From Bettongia penicillata ogilbyi (Eukaryota; Chordata; Mammalia; Diprotodontia; Potoroidae), in contig JAJHZJ010000061.1 in assembly GCA_023548195.1 (NCBI GenBank), positions 8,659,378 to 8,723,377 on the forward strand: a stretch of 64,000 nucleotides of DNA. The letters run 5' to 3'. The translations under genes were made by a program, and so were the position numbers. Positions 11,985-22,985 of the stretch are shown here, one piece after another. The notes beneath the pieces were generated by a model, which made no database searches, was not told the DNA's origin, and was given only the letters and a program-made list of their open reading frames with translations. Each line of letters starts with the position of its first letter. Positions within the stretch are counted from its first letter, which is position 1.

Positions 11985-12262
11985 TTATCTGTCCATCCAA
12001 AGGATCTATTTATCTTCAGTCTATCCATTTATCATCTATCCATCATCTGTCATCTGTTTATCCACATCTATTTATCCATCCATATCCATCCACTTATCAT
12101 TTAACTATCCACCATCTATCATCCATCCACCATGTATTATCTTTCTGTCCTTCCATCACCTATCTCTGTCTATCATCTATCCATCTATTCATTTATCAAG
12201 CTACCACATATATGTATATATATATATGTATATATATCCATCCATCCATCGATCAGTGTATT
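11985..12262 (+). repeat. TCCA/TCTA/TCAT-rich tract with TA core
   Basis: Irregular tetranucleotide runs of atcc, atct and atca cover about 280 bases, with a tatatgtatatatatata segment near 12207-12236. It is a degenerate microsatellite. The long open frame across it (11972-12304) is an artefact of the repeat. Confidence 0.9.
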
Positions 12263-12344
12263 TCTCTATCGATTTATCCACTGCACCTCTGTGATGCTGG
12301 CTAAAGACATAATAACTAAAGCACAAAGGCCTGTCTAAATGTCA

Positions 12345-13260
12345 GCTCAATCAATCATAGGCAGCACATTTCTACTTCACATAAAAATTGTCTTTTAAGG
12401 GAACATCATATTCAAATGTTATGGTTTTAGGAAAGGGTATTAGGGTAAGGGAATAGGGAAAAGGGAAGAAAGCCTAAAAGTTGCTCTTGTCTTTCCAGAG
12501 TCCAGTCTAGGACTTTGAGGTGATCAGGTGATTCATTTCTGGAAATGAAATTAGGAATAGAATATGAGGGATAAGAACAGGGAAGGGACTCAAGGACAGG
12601 TGGCCACACCTCCCATCCCCTCTACAGCCATTCACATCTGTGATGTCTACTTAACATTCTTCAAAACTTCCTCATTTTTTAGTACTTTCAATCTTCTGAT
12701 AATATTAAAGTTCTCCATTAAAAGATCTAGAAGCTGGTGCTAACCTCACTTGTTAACACCTTGCCAACTGGTCCAGATTAATTAAATAAAGGCAGGGACT
12801 ACACTAGGCACTAATCTCTCTGCTTAATGACTTAGTCCCTGAAGCAATTAATCAAGGAGGAATAAGGTCACCTTTTAGGTCTGGGAGTAATAATTCCTTT
12901 CAAAGCTAGCCTTATATGTAGTATGAGTTGAGAGGCTCAAGAAATGCCTTTTTGCTTCCAATTATCTCCTCTTCTGGTCTATTAGAGAACCTGAAATTCC
13001 AATATTAGAGTCATTTATTTGGATTACAGCATCATACCTACAGATGGCTCCTCTTAAAATGAAGTGGGAAAACACATTCATTTATTAAGAGCTACCAACA
13101 TAGTAGTAACGAGTAATTTCTTCAGGGCCTAGAGGAAATGGGATATAGAACAGATAAATTTTGATAGAAGACAAGAGTTATGTAAAGTCTAAAACAGGAT
13201 ACATCTTGGATATTACAGGGAAGAATACTAGGTAATTAGATGACTAGAATGAGAAAACAG
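12345..13260. other. Unassigned stretch
   Basis: No recognisable repeat, RNA or coding signal in about 0.9 kb. A minus-strand frame at 12427-12609 has no domain features. Confidence 0.3.
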
Positions 13261-13264
13261 AGCT

Positions 13265-13405
13265 TATATTCCTGATCTTTAGAATGGGGATATTATTTTT
13301 ACTACCTAACCCACAGGCTTCTTGTGAGGTTCAGTTGAGACACGTGAGAGTTCTATGAGCATAAAGTACAAATAGTAACAATGATGATGGTGATGATAGC
13401 TGGTG
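13265..13405 (+). mobile_element. MIR-like SINE 3' half
   Basis: It includes gatctttagaatggggatat, ctacctaacccacaggcttc and ttgtgaggttcagttgagac, ending in an atgatgatggtgatgatag tract. The head is missing. Confidence 0.65.
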
Positions 13406-13819
13406 GAGAGACATACAGTGGTAGAAGGAGCACTCAATTTGAAAAAAAGGGGACATGGGTCAAGCATTAGCTGGCATTTGCTTGGAGGCTATTTATCCTT
13501 TTGTAGAGATTGTTCCGACCTCACTCCTGCAGAACAAGGCTGACTACATATTTCCAATTGGGGTTCTAGAAGTATCCCTTAAGGATTAGGAATGTTTATT
13601 TATAATACTGTCAACTCAGTAGTATATTACTAGCATAGTTAGGCACTAATGATAAGCAACCCAGTTCCATTTAACCAGTTGATATAGATTAGCTTTTACA
13701 AAGAGATATTTGTTGCTTGTCCTTCATTTTGAGGGGGCCAATGATATCACAAGGTGATGTCTTAACTCATTTGTGAATTGGATTTAAGTGAGAAGAATTG
13801 CACAAACTCATCAGCCTCA

Positions 13820-14965
13820 CTCTCTTTTCCAGTCACAGAAGTCTGGTGACAAGAAAAAAGCCAGAACAACCGGTGATTGTCCAGGATACAGTAGATGACC
13901 ATGGCATATTCCGCATCTGACCAAGCTCTAAGTACTTCACAGTGCCAACTTCAGCCATGTTCATGGCCATTAGAACAAATTGTTTTCACCTGCCCATTTT
14001 ATGGGGTGGAAGTGAAGTGAAGGGGGTGGCAGTCTTCACATGCTTGTGGTAGATACCCACTAACACTGCGCTTTGAGGCCTGTCACTTATGCTCAAACTG
14101 ATTTAGCCAGTCTACCAAGATGATTCATCAGGGTGTGGCTGCTTCACATGCTACAGCTTCTTGGAGCCATCAGTGAGAGTTGAGTGTCAGGTGGACACCA
14201 AAGATGGATGAGCAGCCCTGAAAAGGGCTGTCACTCTAGAGGTGCTAGTCCTCCCTGAACACATCATTTACTCCAAAGGGATACTTACTTTCAAGATACA
14301 GCAAGAACAGAGGTATAAACTGCGGCTCCCTCTACCTGGGTGGGTGGGTGGGGTGGTGTCATACTCTCTGCTATGCTACCTTGATACTTGAGGAGACTGA
14401 GTTCAGATGTAATGCAGTTTCTCCATGACATTGGTCCCACCAAGTTCAAATCCAAATGCAGCATTTTTTGATAGGTTAGTCCGTGTCTCAGGTACAGCTA
14501 GGCTGGATCTAGAAAGTTATACCACTCATGCTGGTCTAGTCGGCTACAAATTCTGGTATGGAATTGACTCTAGCACTTCTCAAAACCCACAAGGTCATAG
14601 TCATTTCCAGTCTGTACCTAAAATGAAGAACTAATGCTGAGGCAAAGACCCTAGGCCTCTATATCATAAACCATATGCTGGGCTCAGATAGGGAGGCACT
14701 CTTAGGTCTGCTCTCTTCTCTCCACAGAGCACCAACAAACAGTGCTTTTTGAATTCCTCCCCACCCCTGCTGAATAAATAGCCAGTCAAGGAGGCTAGTC
14801 TTTACCATACCATAACAGACCAGACTCACTTACAGAATATTGATCCATGTTCCAAAGTCTACCTGAGGATTTCACCAGCCAAACATTTTGTGCATGCTCA
14901 TTAGGGCTGGGTTCATTGGCCAGTTCCCTGGTACAGTCATTAGAGGCATAGTAAACTAGACATGT
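13820..14965. other. Unassigned block of about 1.1 kb
   Basis: The text differs from the surrounding AT-rich DNA and contains a G-rich run (gggtgggtgggtggggtggt) near 14338-14357 and the inverted word agcccTGAAaagggct near 14215-14230. A 70-codon frame at 14425-14634 has no recognisable domain. It could be an interspersed repeat, such as an LTR or a LINE untranslated region, or a processed pseudogene. I cannot decide by eye. Confidence 0.3.
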
Positions 14966-14997
14966 TTAAAGACTAGATGTGTAAGGTATAGATACTT

Positions 14998-15085
14998 TAT
15001 GTCTGTGTGTGTATATATATATATATACACACACACACACATCAACATGTGTATAGACATGTATATGTGTGTATGTGTATATAAC
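14998..15085 (+). repeat. TG/TA/AC compound microsatellite
   Basis: A gtgtgtgta run passes into tatatatatatatata, then acacacacacacac, and ends with degenerate tgtatatg units. The order is close to an inverted repeat (TG-TA-CA), so it could extrude as a hairpin. Confidence 0.92.
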
Positions 15086-15145
15086 ATACAAAAATGTTTT
15101 GCAAATCTTAAAATGCTAAATAAATGTTAGCAATCATTATTTCCT
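15086..15145 (+). mobile_element. MIR 3' end
   Basis: It reads gttttgcaaatcttaaaatg, then ctaaataaatgttagcaatc and attattt, which is the MIR-like SINE terminus. The compound microsatellite directly precedes it. Confidence 0.6.
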
Positions 15146-15554
15146 CTTTGAGATTTATCCTGAGAAAAGCCTGGTGCTAGGAGAAACAGGTGGGCCTAAA
15201 CAATGGGACAAATGTTGTAGGAAACATAGTTTTCTGTACGTGTTTAAAGCCTTAGTTTAAAGTCTTGAGTTTGGAAATTTAGGGACTAAGCTTATTTTGG
15301 ATATTGTGTTTCTTACCCCTACTTTGCCTGGAGGCTGATAGCTGCATTTCAAGTACAAATCATCAGAAGTACTGAGACTTGTAAGAAGTAGGGCTCTGTC
15401 CAAATCACTTCTGTCAGATACTGTTAAAAAGCAATAATGACATCAATTCCCTAGGAGTTATAGCATTAGAAATATTAACATGAGAAACAGTGATTTGTAC
15501 TACTTAAATTGCATTGTTAAAAGTAGCAAATTTTATCATCCAAAAGAAGATACC

Positions 15555-15910
15555 ATGCTGCCGAAACAAGGATCTTCATGGAGAACCAGAAGGGTAATCC
15601 ATCCATTGTATACAGCACATTTAGAATAATGTGGTGTGCATTTGGCAACACATTTGAGGGAGGAGAAAGACAAACCAGAGCCTATACAGAAGAGGAGAAT
15701 AACAGGAGATGAATTTTAGGTCGAGGTAAGGAAAACCTTTCCTAAGGATTAGAGCTGTCCAGAAATAGAATGGGAGAGAGTGAGTTCTCCATCTATCACT
15801 TAGTAGCTAGATCACCATTTGTGAGGGATATTGGAGAGTATTCTTGCTCAGGTGTGGGTTGGATTAGATGATATTTGAAGCCCCTTCTTACTCTGAGGTT
15901 GTGTCCAGGA
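15555..15910 (+). mobile_element. L3/CR1-type LINE 3' end, copy 1
   Basis: It reads in CR1 3'-end order: aaggaaaacctttcctaagg, attagagctgtccagaaata, then caggtgtgggttggattaga and a closing tctgaggttgtg. The family's 3' end typically says 'ggttggactagatgacctctgaggtccc', with which this agrees. Non-coding. Confidence 0.7.
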
Positions 15911-15929
15911 TAATGAGACAGTTCCTAAC

Positions 15930-16290
15930 CATGCCTTTGAAGGATTAGATGAAGGAACTGGGGATATTTAGCCTGAACAAAAGAAGTGGTGGTCTTCACG
16001 TACTTAAATGGAAGAGGGATTAGAATTGTTTTGCTTGGTTAACACCAGTGGGCATAAACTGGACAGAATGGTGTGGAAGTTACAGGGAGTTAGATTTCAG
16101 CTCAATATAAGGAAAAACTTCATGACAATGTGAGCTCTTGGGTCTTAAAAGGCAGGGTGGTTTTCATCAATGGAAGTCTTCAGGTTGGGGCTGCAAGTTG
16201 TAGAAGGGAGTACTGCTTTAAGTATGACTTGGAATGGATGACCTCTGAAGTACTGCATGTTCTAATGATCTATGAAATTGATATTCTGGG
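15930..16290 (+). mobile_element. L3/CR1-type LINE 3' end, copy 2
   Basis: This is a second copy of the same 3' end only about 20 bases after copy 1 and on the same strand. It extends further 5' (ggaactggggatatttagcc, then gaagagggattagaattgtt) and includes ataaggaaaaacttcatgac and ggatgacctctgaagtactg. The two are homologous over the last ~250 bases. Confidence 0.7.
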
Positions 16291-16369
16291 TCAGAAAGAT
16301 GGCCCACTATCCAGTCCAGTATTCCATTTTCAACACTCACCTTAGGGGGTATGTCTTGGGAAGTCTTCC

Positions 16370-16860
16370 TTAGGTTAAAGATTACATATCTAGATATTAT
16401 ATATTATATACATTATTACAGATATATACATATTATATATGTATATAATAAAAAAACTCATGCATTATAGCAGAACTAACTGTAGTTAGTAATAATACAA
16501 TATAGAGCTGGGTTTCCATTCTTGAGACCCAGAACTAGACTGATTCATTATATGTAATGGTATAAATTTTAAGAGAAAGGGCAGCTAGTTAATACCAATT
16601 CTGTTTTTTGAAGAAGAATATTCTTTTATTTTTAATTTATGGAATAAGAATATTTTCATAACATAGCACAATAAAAAAGATACTTGTATAGAAAACTGTA
16701 AATCTACAATGCACACCTTGCTATTCCTCTCAAATAGACAACAAAATATCATGAACTTTTTTTTCTTTGTCTCTCCCTCACCCCAAAGTTTCCTCACTCT
16801 CTGCCTGAGTTTGCTTCTGGAAACAGAAGAAAGTTACTGTTTGTGTATCTCTTAGAGACG
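16370..16860. other. AT-rich unassigned stretch
   Basis: It includes a TATATA-rich segment at about 16385-16450. No coding or repeat family recognised. Confidence 0.3.
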
Positions 16861-16861
16861 C

Positions 16862-17055
16862 ATGAGAAATTAGGATCACAAGATCATAGATTTAAAGCCA
16901 GAAGGGAACTTAGTGGCCACCTTAGAGTACAAACCCCACATTTGGTGGAAGAGGACTTGTTTGAGGTCTCATAATAAACAGCAGAGGCAGACAGGATTTG
17001 AATCAAGGTCTGTGTGACTCCAAATCCATCATTCTTTCCCTTGCGCCACACTGAC
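16862..17055 (-). mobile_element. MIR-family SINE
   Basis: It contains agatcatagatttaaagcca, a degraded gaggacttgtttgaggtctc, and aatcaaggtctgtgtgactc followed by tgcgccacactg. Antisense MIR order throughout. Confidence 0.72.
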
Positions 17056-17442
17056 AATGCTAGAAAAAGATGCCTAAGTTAGCTTGGGAAAAGGAAGACA
17101 ATTTCATAAAAAGTCATCATCTGATCCCTTGGAATCAAAGAATGATAGTCTTAGGGTTCCCAACCTCCACTCCCAATTAGATTTTCATCTCTCAGTTCCA
17201 CACTGCCCTCCCTAATTGTTATGGTTTAATACCCAAGAGTGTGAAACAGTCTCTCCTCCTGGACATTTTAGGAAATTATCTGAGGTGAACTGGTCCATGG
17301 TTGGGTTCACTTGTTAGAGCAAAGATCAGAGCTTGCCACAGATACTAAATTAGATATTGCAAGGAGACTTTCACAAAGTCTTTTCCACTGTCCCCTCTGT
17401 TTTACAAGATTATTGTCTTCAGAATTGTTATCAAAATCTAAT

Positions 17443-17504
17443 TAAAAGCTCATTTAAGCTAAATAAATAAATAAATAAAATAAAAAAATAAAAGCTCATT
17501 TAAG
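17443..17504 (+). mobile_element. Tail-only retroposon flanked by 16-bp TSD
   Basis: The word taaaagctcatttaag occurs at 17443-17458 and again, unchanged, at 17489-17504. Between them lie only 30 A-rich bases (ctaaataaataaataaataa and more A). This is what an extremely 5'-truncated retrotransposition event looks like: tail plus TSD with no body. A local duplication with AAAT expansion is the alternative. Confidence 0.6.
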
Positions 17505-17574
17505 AATTCAATACCTAGATTCTCCACCCTCCCAACTTTACTATCAATTTTTATTCTGTCAGTTAGGTCAGTAA

Positions 17575-17765
17575 GCATCTATGTTCAAGTCTGGCCTTAC
17601 ACACTTACTTGGTGTGTAACCCTGGACAAGTCACTTAACTCTGTTTGCCTCAGTTTCTTCATCGTATCATAAGCTGGGAAAGGAAATGGCAAACCACTAC
17701 AGTATCTCTGCTAAGAAAACCCCAAACAGGATCACAAAGAGATGTACATAACTGAAAAAAATGAA
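17575..17765 (+). mobile_element. Type A SINE
   Basis: Core ccttacacacttacttggtg and tcacttaactctgtttgcct, then the BovB-like tail (gaaatggcaaaccactacag, aaaaccccaaacaggatcac). The head is degraded. Confidence 0.83.
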
Positions 17766-17769
17766 CACA

Positions 17770-18055
17770 CACAATGTTCTAGGCACTGTGGTTAAATACT
17801 GGGGGATTCAGAGAAGAGCAAAAAGACAGTCCCTGCTCTCCAGTAGCTCACAGTCCAGTGGGGGAAGCAAACTGCAAACAACTGTGCAAAAAAGCTATAG
17901 ACATATAAATTGGAGAGAATTAACAGAGGGAAGGTACTAGCATGAAGGGAGATCAGCAAAGGCTTCTTACAAAAGGAGAGATTTTAGCTGGGACTTGAAA
18001 GAAGACAGAGAGGTGGAGATCTGGAGGGAGACTCAGAAAATAGCTATCGACTGTG
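17770..18055 (+). repeat. Old interspersed repeat ('caggcactgtg' family), copy 1
   Basis: It reads ttctaggcactgtggttaaa, agtccctgctctccagtagc and a shared ggacttgaaagaagacagag-like run. The same order recurs at 19905-20215, 42165-42563 with 43622-43770, and 51755-52215. I cannot name the family with certainty. It is mammal-wide in character and unlike the SINEs. Confidence 0.6.
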
Positions 18056-18059
18056 TCAA

Positions 18060-18572
18060 ATGATCAAATAAGGGTTAACTTATTTTAGTACTAATGAAGA
18101 ATCAGCACCCCTCTCAGGAATAAAAAACAGTATCTGGATGTCTTAAACATGGCTGGAATCTGAAAGATTTCCAGGTGACTTACCTGATTGCTGTGATACC
18201 TCTGGTCTGATAATGCTTGTCAGGCTGCTTCCACTCTGTGTTTTTTTTTCCTTAAAATGTTGTTTTCAATGAATTTCAAGACCAGACAATGAAGATTCAA
18301 AAGTGGGAGAAATTGGAGGCTGTGAAATTCCCTGATGGAAGGAGCTGGCCTGGTACAGAGCTGAAGTCACTAGCCTATGGGGCAGTTGCCAGGGAATAGA
18401 TAGCTCTGTTATATTTTTAGTCAATACTGCCTGGGGCCATAAAGCTTTTGTAGAAAAAAGACTTTTTTTCCCTTTCACCTGTGGAATCAGAAATGAGGAC
18501 AGCTGATATTCTCTAGTGATAACTGAAAGGTCGGCTTTTTCTCTAAGGAAAAATAATTGCTCATGTTTCTGC
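18060..18572. other. Unassigned stretch
   Basis: No repeat recognised. A minus-strand frame at 18266-18478 shows no domain. The last 16 bases before 18589 form the left TSD of the next element. Confidence 0.3.
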
Positions 18573-18588
18573 AGTAATTTACATTTTC

Positions 18589-19841
18589 TTTTTTTAATTT
18601 TTTTTATATATTTATTTAACTTTTTACATTCATTTTCACAAAATTTTGGGTTCCAAATTTTCTCCTCATTTGTCCCCTCCCCTCACCCCAATACACCAAG
18701 CATTCTAATTTCCCCTATCACCAATCTGCCCTCTCTTCTATCATCCCTCCCTTCTCTTGTCCCCATCTTCTCTTTTGTCCTATAGGGCCAGATGACTTTC
18801 TATTCCCCATTACCTGTATTTCTTATTTCCTAGTAGCAAGAACAATACTCAGCAGCTGTTCCTAAAACTTTGAGTTCCAACTTCTCCCCATCCCTCCCTC
18901 CCCACCCATTCCCTTTGGGAAGGCAGGCAATTCAATATAAGGCATATCTATGTAGTTTTGCAAATGACTTTGATAATAGTCGTGTTGTATAAGACTAACT
19001 ATATTTTCCTCCATCCTGTCCTGCCCCTTATTGCTTCTATTCTCTCTTTTGATCCTGTCCCTCCCCAAGAGTGTTGACTTCAAATTGCTCCTTCCTCCCA
19101 TTGCCCTCCCTTCCATCATCCCCCCCACCCTGCTTATCCCCTTCTCCCCCACTTTCCTGTATTGTAATATAGGTTTTCATACCAAAATGAATGTGCATTT
19201 TATTCCTTCCTTTAGTTGAATGTGATGAGAGTAAACGTCATGTTTTTCTCTCAGCTCTCCTCTTTTTCCCTCCACTAAAAAGTCTCCTGCCTGCCTCTTC
19301 TATGAGAGATAATTTGCCCCATTCCATTTCTCTCTCTCTCCTCCCAATACATTTCTCTCTCACCACTTCATTTTTTTAAGATATGATCCCCTCCTATTCA
19401 ATTCACTCTCTGCTCTCTGTCTCTGTGTATGCATGCATGTGTGTATGTGTGTGCGTGCACATGTGCATGTGTGTGTCTATGTGTGTGTGTGTGTAATCTT
19501 ACCAACTACCCAGATACTGAAAAATTTCAAGAGTTACAAATATTGTCTTTCCATGTAGGAATGTAAACAGTTCAACTTTGGTAAGTCCCTTATGACTTCT
19601 CTTTGCTGTTTACTTTTTCATGCTTCTTCTCATTCTTGTGTTTGAAAGTCAAATTTTCTTTTCAGCTCTGGTCTTTTCATCAAGAATGCTTGAAAGTCCT
19701 CTATTTCATTGAAAGACCATTTTTTTCCCCTGAAGTATTATACTCAGTTTTTCTGGGTAGGTGATTCTTGGTTTTAGTCCTAGTTCCTTTGACTTCTGGA
19801 ATATCCTATTCCACGCCCTTCAGTCCCTTAATGTAGAAGCT
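18589..19841 (-). mobile_element. 5'-truncated HAL1-type L1 derivative
   Basis: It closely follows the 3' 1.2 kb of the full-length element at 59121-61975. One 60-base sample (around 18690 versus 59221) shows about 92% identity by eye. The antisense poly-A lies at 18589-18610, the 3' UTR fills most of the insert, and the last ORF1 codons reach the truncated 5' side near 19700-19841. Perfect TSDs, agtaatttacattttc, sit at 18573-18588 and 19842-19857. No ORF2-like sequence occurs. Confidence 0.85.
19427..19496 (+). repeat. TG-rich microsatellite inside the HAL1-type 3' UTR
   Basis: An alternating gtgtgtatgtgtgtgcgtgc tract. A matching tract lies at the same relative position in the other copy (about 59965-60050), so it belongs to the family and is not a private expansion. 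Confidence 0.85.
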
Positions 19842-19904
19842 AGTAATTTACATTTTCCAAAGTGCTTTCCTCACCTTTGGATGAAGAGGCAGTAGTACCA
19901 ATCA

Positions 19905-20215
19905 AGCAAAGAAGATTAAGCACCTACCATGTGCCAGGCACTGTGCTAAGTGCTGGGGATGCAAAAAGAGGCAAAAAAATCTCTATGATCAAGGAGTTTA
20001 TAATCTAATGGGTGACACAATATATCAACAAATACATACAAGGCAAGTAATGCACAGAATAAATAGGCAATGATTAAAAGAGACAAGGCACTAGAGTTAA
20101 AAGGAGTTGGGGAAGGCTTCTTGTAGAAGGTGGGATTTGAGTTGGGACTTTAAGGAAGCCAGGGAGGTCAGTAGTCAGAGTGGAGGAGGGGGAGCATTCC
20201 AGGCTGCAATCCAAG
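19905..20215 (+). repeat. Old interspersed repeat ('caggcactgtg' family), copy 2
   Basis: It contains accatgtgccaggcactgtg, ctaagtgctggggatgcaaa, atcaaggagtttataatcta and aggcttcttgtagaaggtgg. It is the best preserved of the copies in the window. Confidence 0.65.
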
Positions 20216-20795
20216 TGATGGGGTTCCCACTCTGGGAACCTCCTTGAACTCCCCTTGAATCTTCCCACTCAATATGGCCTTTCATATTCAAAGATGTTGC
20301 CCAAGGCCTAGCTTGGCCTTCCATTGTCTGTTACCTCTGGATTGCTCCACCTGTTTCCCACTCAAAACCCTCCATTGTCTGATAGCTTCTGATTGACTCC
20401 AGCTGTTTCCAATCCTAGACCAATCACCCCAGACCTATTGAGGTCCTCCTTGAACTTCTCCTCAAGACCCTCCCTAAACCCCTCCTCCCATCACCCTAGA
20501 CTACCAGACCACTCCCAGATCCCTCCTACAGTCTTTTCTGTATTTAAGTTCTATCTTTCCTCCATGAAGGCACTCAGATTCAATGCAGGTCAGATTCTGT
20601 CTATCTGAGATTCTATCTGACCTGTTTCTGAATATAAGCGTTACAAATGCTTAAGCTTCTTAAGAGCCAACCCAATATGGCAAATATTTAATAAACTTTG
20701 TTTTTCTTTGGCTTTAAGAAGACAAGTTGAATTCATTCGAGCAGGACCTGGAGTGTTGGTATTTTGGGGTCCCCAGCACCCCTTAACCTCAACAA
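20216..20795 (+). mobile_element. Solo-LTR-like block
   Basis: It has a C-rich U3-like part, a ctgtatttaagttcta segment, an aataaactttgtttttcttt polyadenylation-type region near 20690-20710, and a U5-like end with tattttggggtcc. A similar U5-like end (tattttggggttcc) recurs at 26188-26625. No TG...CA termini or TSD could be fixed, and no gag, pol or env remains. Endogenous-retrovirus origin is inferred from layout only. Confidence 0.5.
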
Positions 20796-20884
20796 AAGCA
20801 TGGTGAACTCTTCCTGTCTTCACAGTCCCAGGTGTTAAATGAACTGATAAACCCCTCTGGTCAACAAGGTGAAAAATCTTTGTA

Positions 20885-21365
20885 GTGAATAATGATAAAA
20901 GCCAGAGTGCTTTAAGTTTTGCAAAGCACTCTCCAATTCTGCTTAATTCCAATTGCCTTCCCTTAGTAAATTATTTCCTACTTATCCTGTATCTAGCTTG
21001 CTTTGTATATGTTGGTTTGTAAAATTCCTCAGGCCCCCCATTAGATTATAAATTCCTGGAGGGCAGTGATTTTTTATTTTTGCCCCTTTTTCTATCCTTA
21101 GCACTAACACAGTGCCTGGCACATATAGAAGCTTAATAAATGTTTATTGATTGATTCACATTATCTCATTTGACTTTTCAAAGAAACTGTGTGAGATAGG
21201 TTCTATTATTATCCTGGTGAAGAAACAAAGTTTTAGTGACTGGCCTAGGGTCATACAGTTAGTATCTGAGGCAGGGTCAAATTTAGATCGTGACTTAAAT
21301 CCTGCAGTCTAATCCCATGCAACACCTACCAGATTTGAATAGATACCTAGGCAGCCTAGAATAGA
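20885..21365 (-). mobile_element. MIR-like SINE split by L2 sequence
   Basis: Antisense MIR text appears as ttttgcaaagcactctc at 20920-20937 and continues at 21158 (cacattatctcatttgactt, then gataggttctattattatcc and ggcctagggtcatacagtta). L2 sequence lies between the halves. Confidence 0.65.
20946..21157 (+). mobile_element. L2 LINE 3' end
   Basis: It reads ttagattataaattcctgga, gggcagtgat, tccttagcactaacacagtg, cctggcacatatagaagctt and ends in aataaatgtttattgattga. This is a complete L2 terminus. Confidence 0.85.
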
Positions 21366-21374
21366 CCTAAATTT

Positions 21375-21600
21375 CATGAAATAATAGTAGTAGTAGTAGT
21401 AGCATGCATTTACATGTAGAACACTTTCCATACACCAGTCCTGTGAAGTGGGTAATGCAATCAAGCATTATTATCTTCATTTTACAGAGGAAGAAACCGA
21501 GCCCAGAGAGAATAATTGCTTGGCCTAGGATCACACTGGTAGGCTCCACTAAGAGTCAAAATGACTGTAAGACCAGAGTACTTTCTATTACAGAGAAACA
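21375..21600 (-). mobile_element. MIR-like SINE
   Basis: A (TAG)n run (ataatagtagtagtagtagt) is followed by antisense MIR order: acatgtagaacactttccat, attatcttcattttacagag and ggcctaggatcacactggta. Confidence 0.7.
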
Positions 21601-21835
21601 TGGCTCAACTTCAGAGCTAGGATTCACTGAGGCATGGATAGGCTTCCTCTGACTGTCTTTGAAACTGGCGTAGTTTGGGGGATCCATTCTGCTCCATATT
21701 GAGTCTGTAAGAGAAAAGACTGGTGGCCACAGAGGAAAGTCTTTAAAAGGCTCTATCTTGTGTCTTTTGTGATCATTGCTCCCTTCCAGTCTTGTGTGCT
21801 CTTGAATCAAGAAAAGTCATTTAAGAAGAATAAAT

Positions 21836-22073
21836 GGCAGCTAGATGATGCAATGGCTAGAGCACTGGATTTGGAATCAGGAAGACCTGAGTTCAAATAC
21901 GAGTTCACACACTTGCAGTGTGAGCTGGGCAAATCATTTACCCCCTATTTGCCTCAGTTCCTTAATGGTCAAATGGGATCACAGTAGAGATAGAAATGGC
22001 AAACCACTCCAGTATCTTTGCTAAGAAAACCCCATGGGGGTCACAAAGAGTCAGACATGACTGAACAACAGCA
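21836..22073 (+). mobile_element. Type A SINE
   Basis: Nearly complete. Head ggcagctagatgatgcaatg, anticodon-arm-like gaatcaggaagacctgagtt, B-box-like gttcaaata, core, then tail (gaaatggcaaaccactccag, accccatgggggtcacaaag, agtcagacatgactgaacaa). Confidence 0.92.
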
Positions 22074-22299
22074 AAGAAGACTAACTACCCTTAGAAGGGT
22101 AGGAGAAGCGGTAGGAGAAAGTGATATGTTCTGTATTTCCCTAGCATCCATAAGTAGTAGGTGGAGTCAGGTAATCCTTACAAAGGCTTAATAGAGACTT
22201 CACTGGACTTTTAAGAGGTAGAAAAATCTCCATATATATGTTCATAAACCCCAAAGGATCTGTTACCTTGGGGCAAGAGTCTGCAAATTCTCAATTTGA

Positions 22300-22440
22300 T
22301 ACTTCCCCCCATTTTTCAGGTGAGGAAACTGAGGCAAATTGAGGTTAAATAATTTGGCCAGGGTCACAGAGTTCCTTAGTGTCTTGACATTTGATTTGAG
22401 CTCAGGTCTTCCTAACACTATCCTCTACCACCTGGCATAT
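22300..22440 (-). mobile_element. SINE fragment (core and head)
   Basis: It contains caggtgaggaaactgaggca, ggccagggtcacagagttcc and ttgagctcaggtcttcctaa. The tail is missing, so the subtype is unclear. Confidence 0.65.
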
Positions 22441-22739
22441 TTAGTATCTGAGGACTTATGGTGTTATCATAGATGTATAATGGGGGTGGGATGGGGTGGG
22501 GGGAAGAGGAGATAAACTAGAAACACAGCAGGATTAAGGGCAAACTGGTGGATAGCCTGTCTACTTTATTAGTATTAACAGAATGTCACAAGAGGAATTA
22601 ATTCTCTATTATAAAGCTTGCAGTTTAGGAAAGATCACAGGAAAGTTAAATTTTAAGCTACAAATTAAGTAAAAAAATGAAAGTACATAGCTTCTTCTAT
22701 GAAGGTTAGGAAGGGTTAGGAAATAGGCTTCTCTCTCTT

Positions 22740-22870
22740 TTTTAATGGAGGAGGACACTTATGCTCTGAGAAATTAAATGACTTACTACAGGTCATATAG
22801 TGTGACATCTAGGATTGGAACCCAGGTGTCTAGACTTCAAGTCTGGGTTAGTTGCAACCACACCTCGTCG
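22740..22870 (-). mobile_element. MIR-family fragment
   Basis: Antisense MIR: ctctgagaaattaaatgact, tactacaggtcatatagtgt and ttggaacccaggtgtctaga. Confidence 0.55.
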
Positions 22871-22904
22871 TTATGCTCTTTATCATTAATAACATAAAAG
22901 TCAG

Positions 22905-22985
22905 CATGATGTAGTGGATGGAAAGCTGACCTGGGCATAGAATGATCTGAGTTTAAGTCACAACTCTGAAATATACTAAGTGGGC
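22905..22985 (+). mobile_element. MIR head fragment
   Basis: It reads catgatgtagtggatggaaa and agtttaagtcacaactctga, a MIR head with the 3' part lost. Confidence 0.5.

Noticed and set aside
11972..12304. 110-codon frame with His/Ser/Tyr-rich repeats
   Set aside because: It is a translation of the tetranucleotide tract and not a gene.
14425..14634. 70-codon frame in the unassigned block
   Set aside because: No recognisable domain. The block may be a repeat or pseudogene, but the frame alone does not support a gene.
20216..20795. Retroviral gene remnants
   Set aside because: Only LTR-like text. No gag, pol or env motif was seen here or next to 26188-26625.
21836..22073. Possible tRNA gene
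   Set aside because: The tRNA-like head with a gttcaaat B-box-like word is the 5' end of a SINE, as in all the other copies. No intact cloverleaf.
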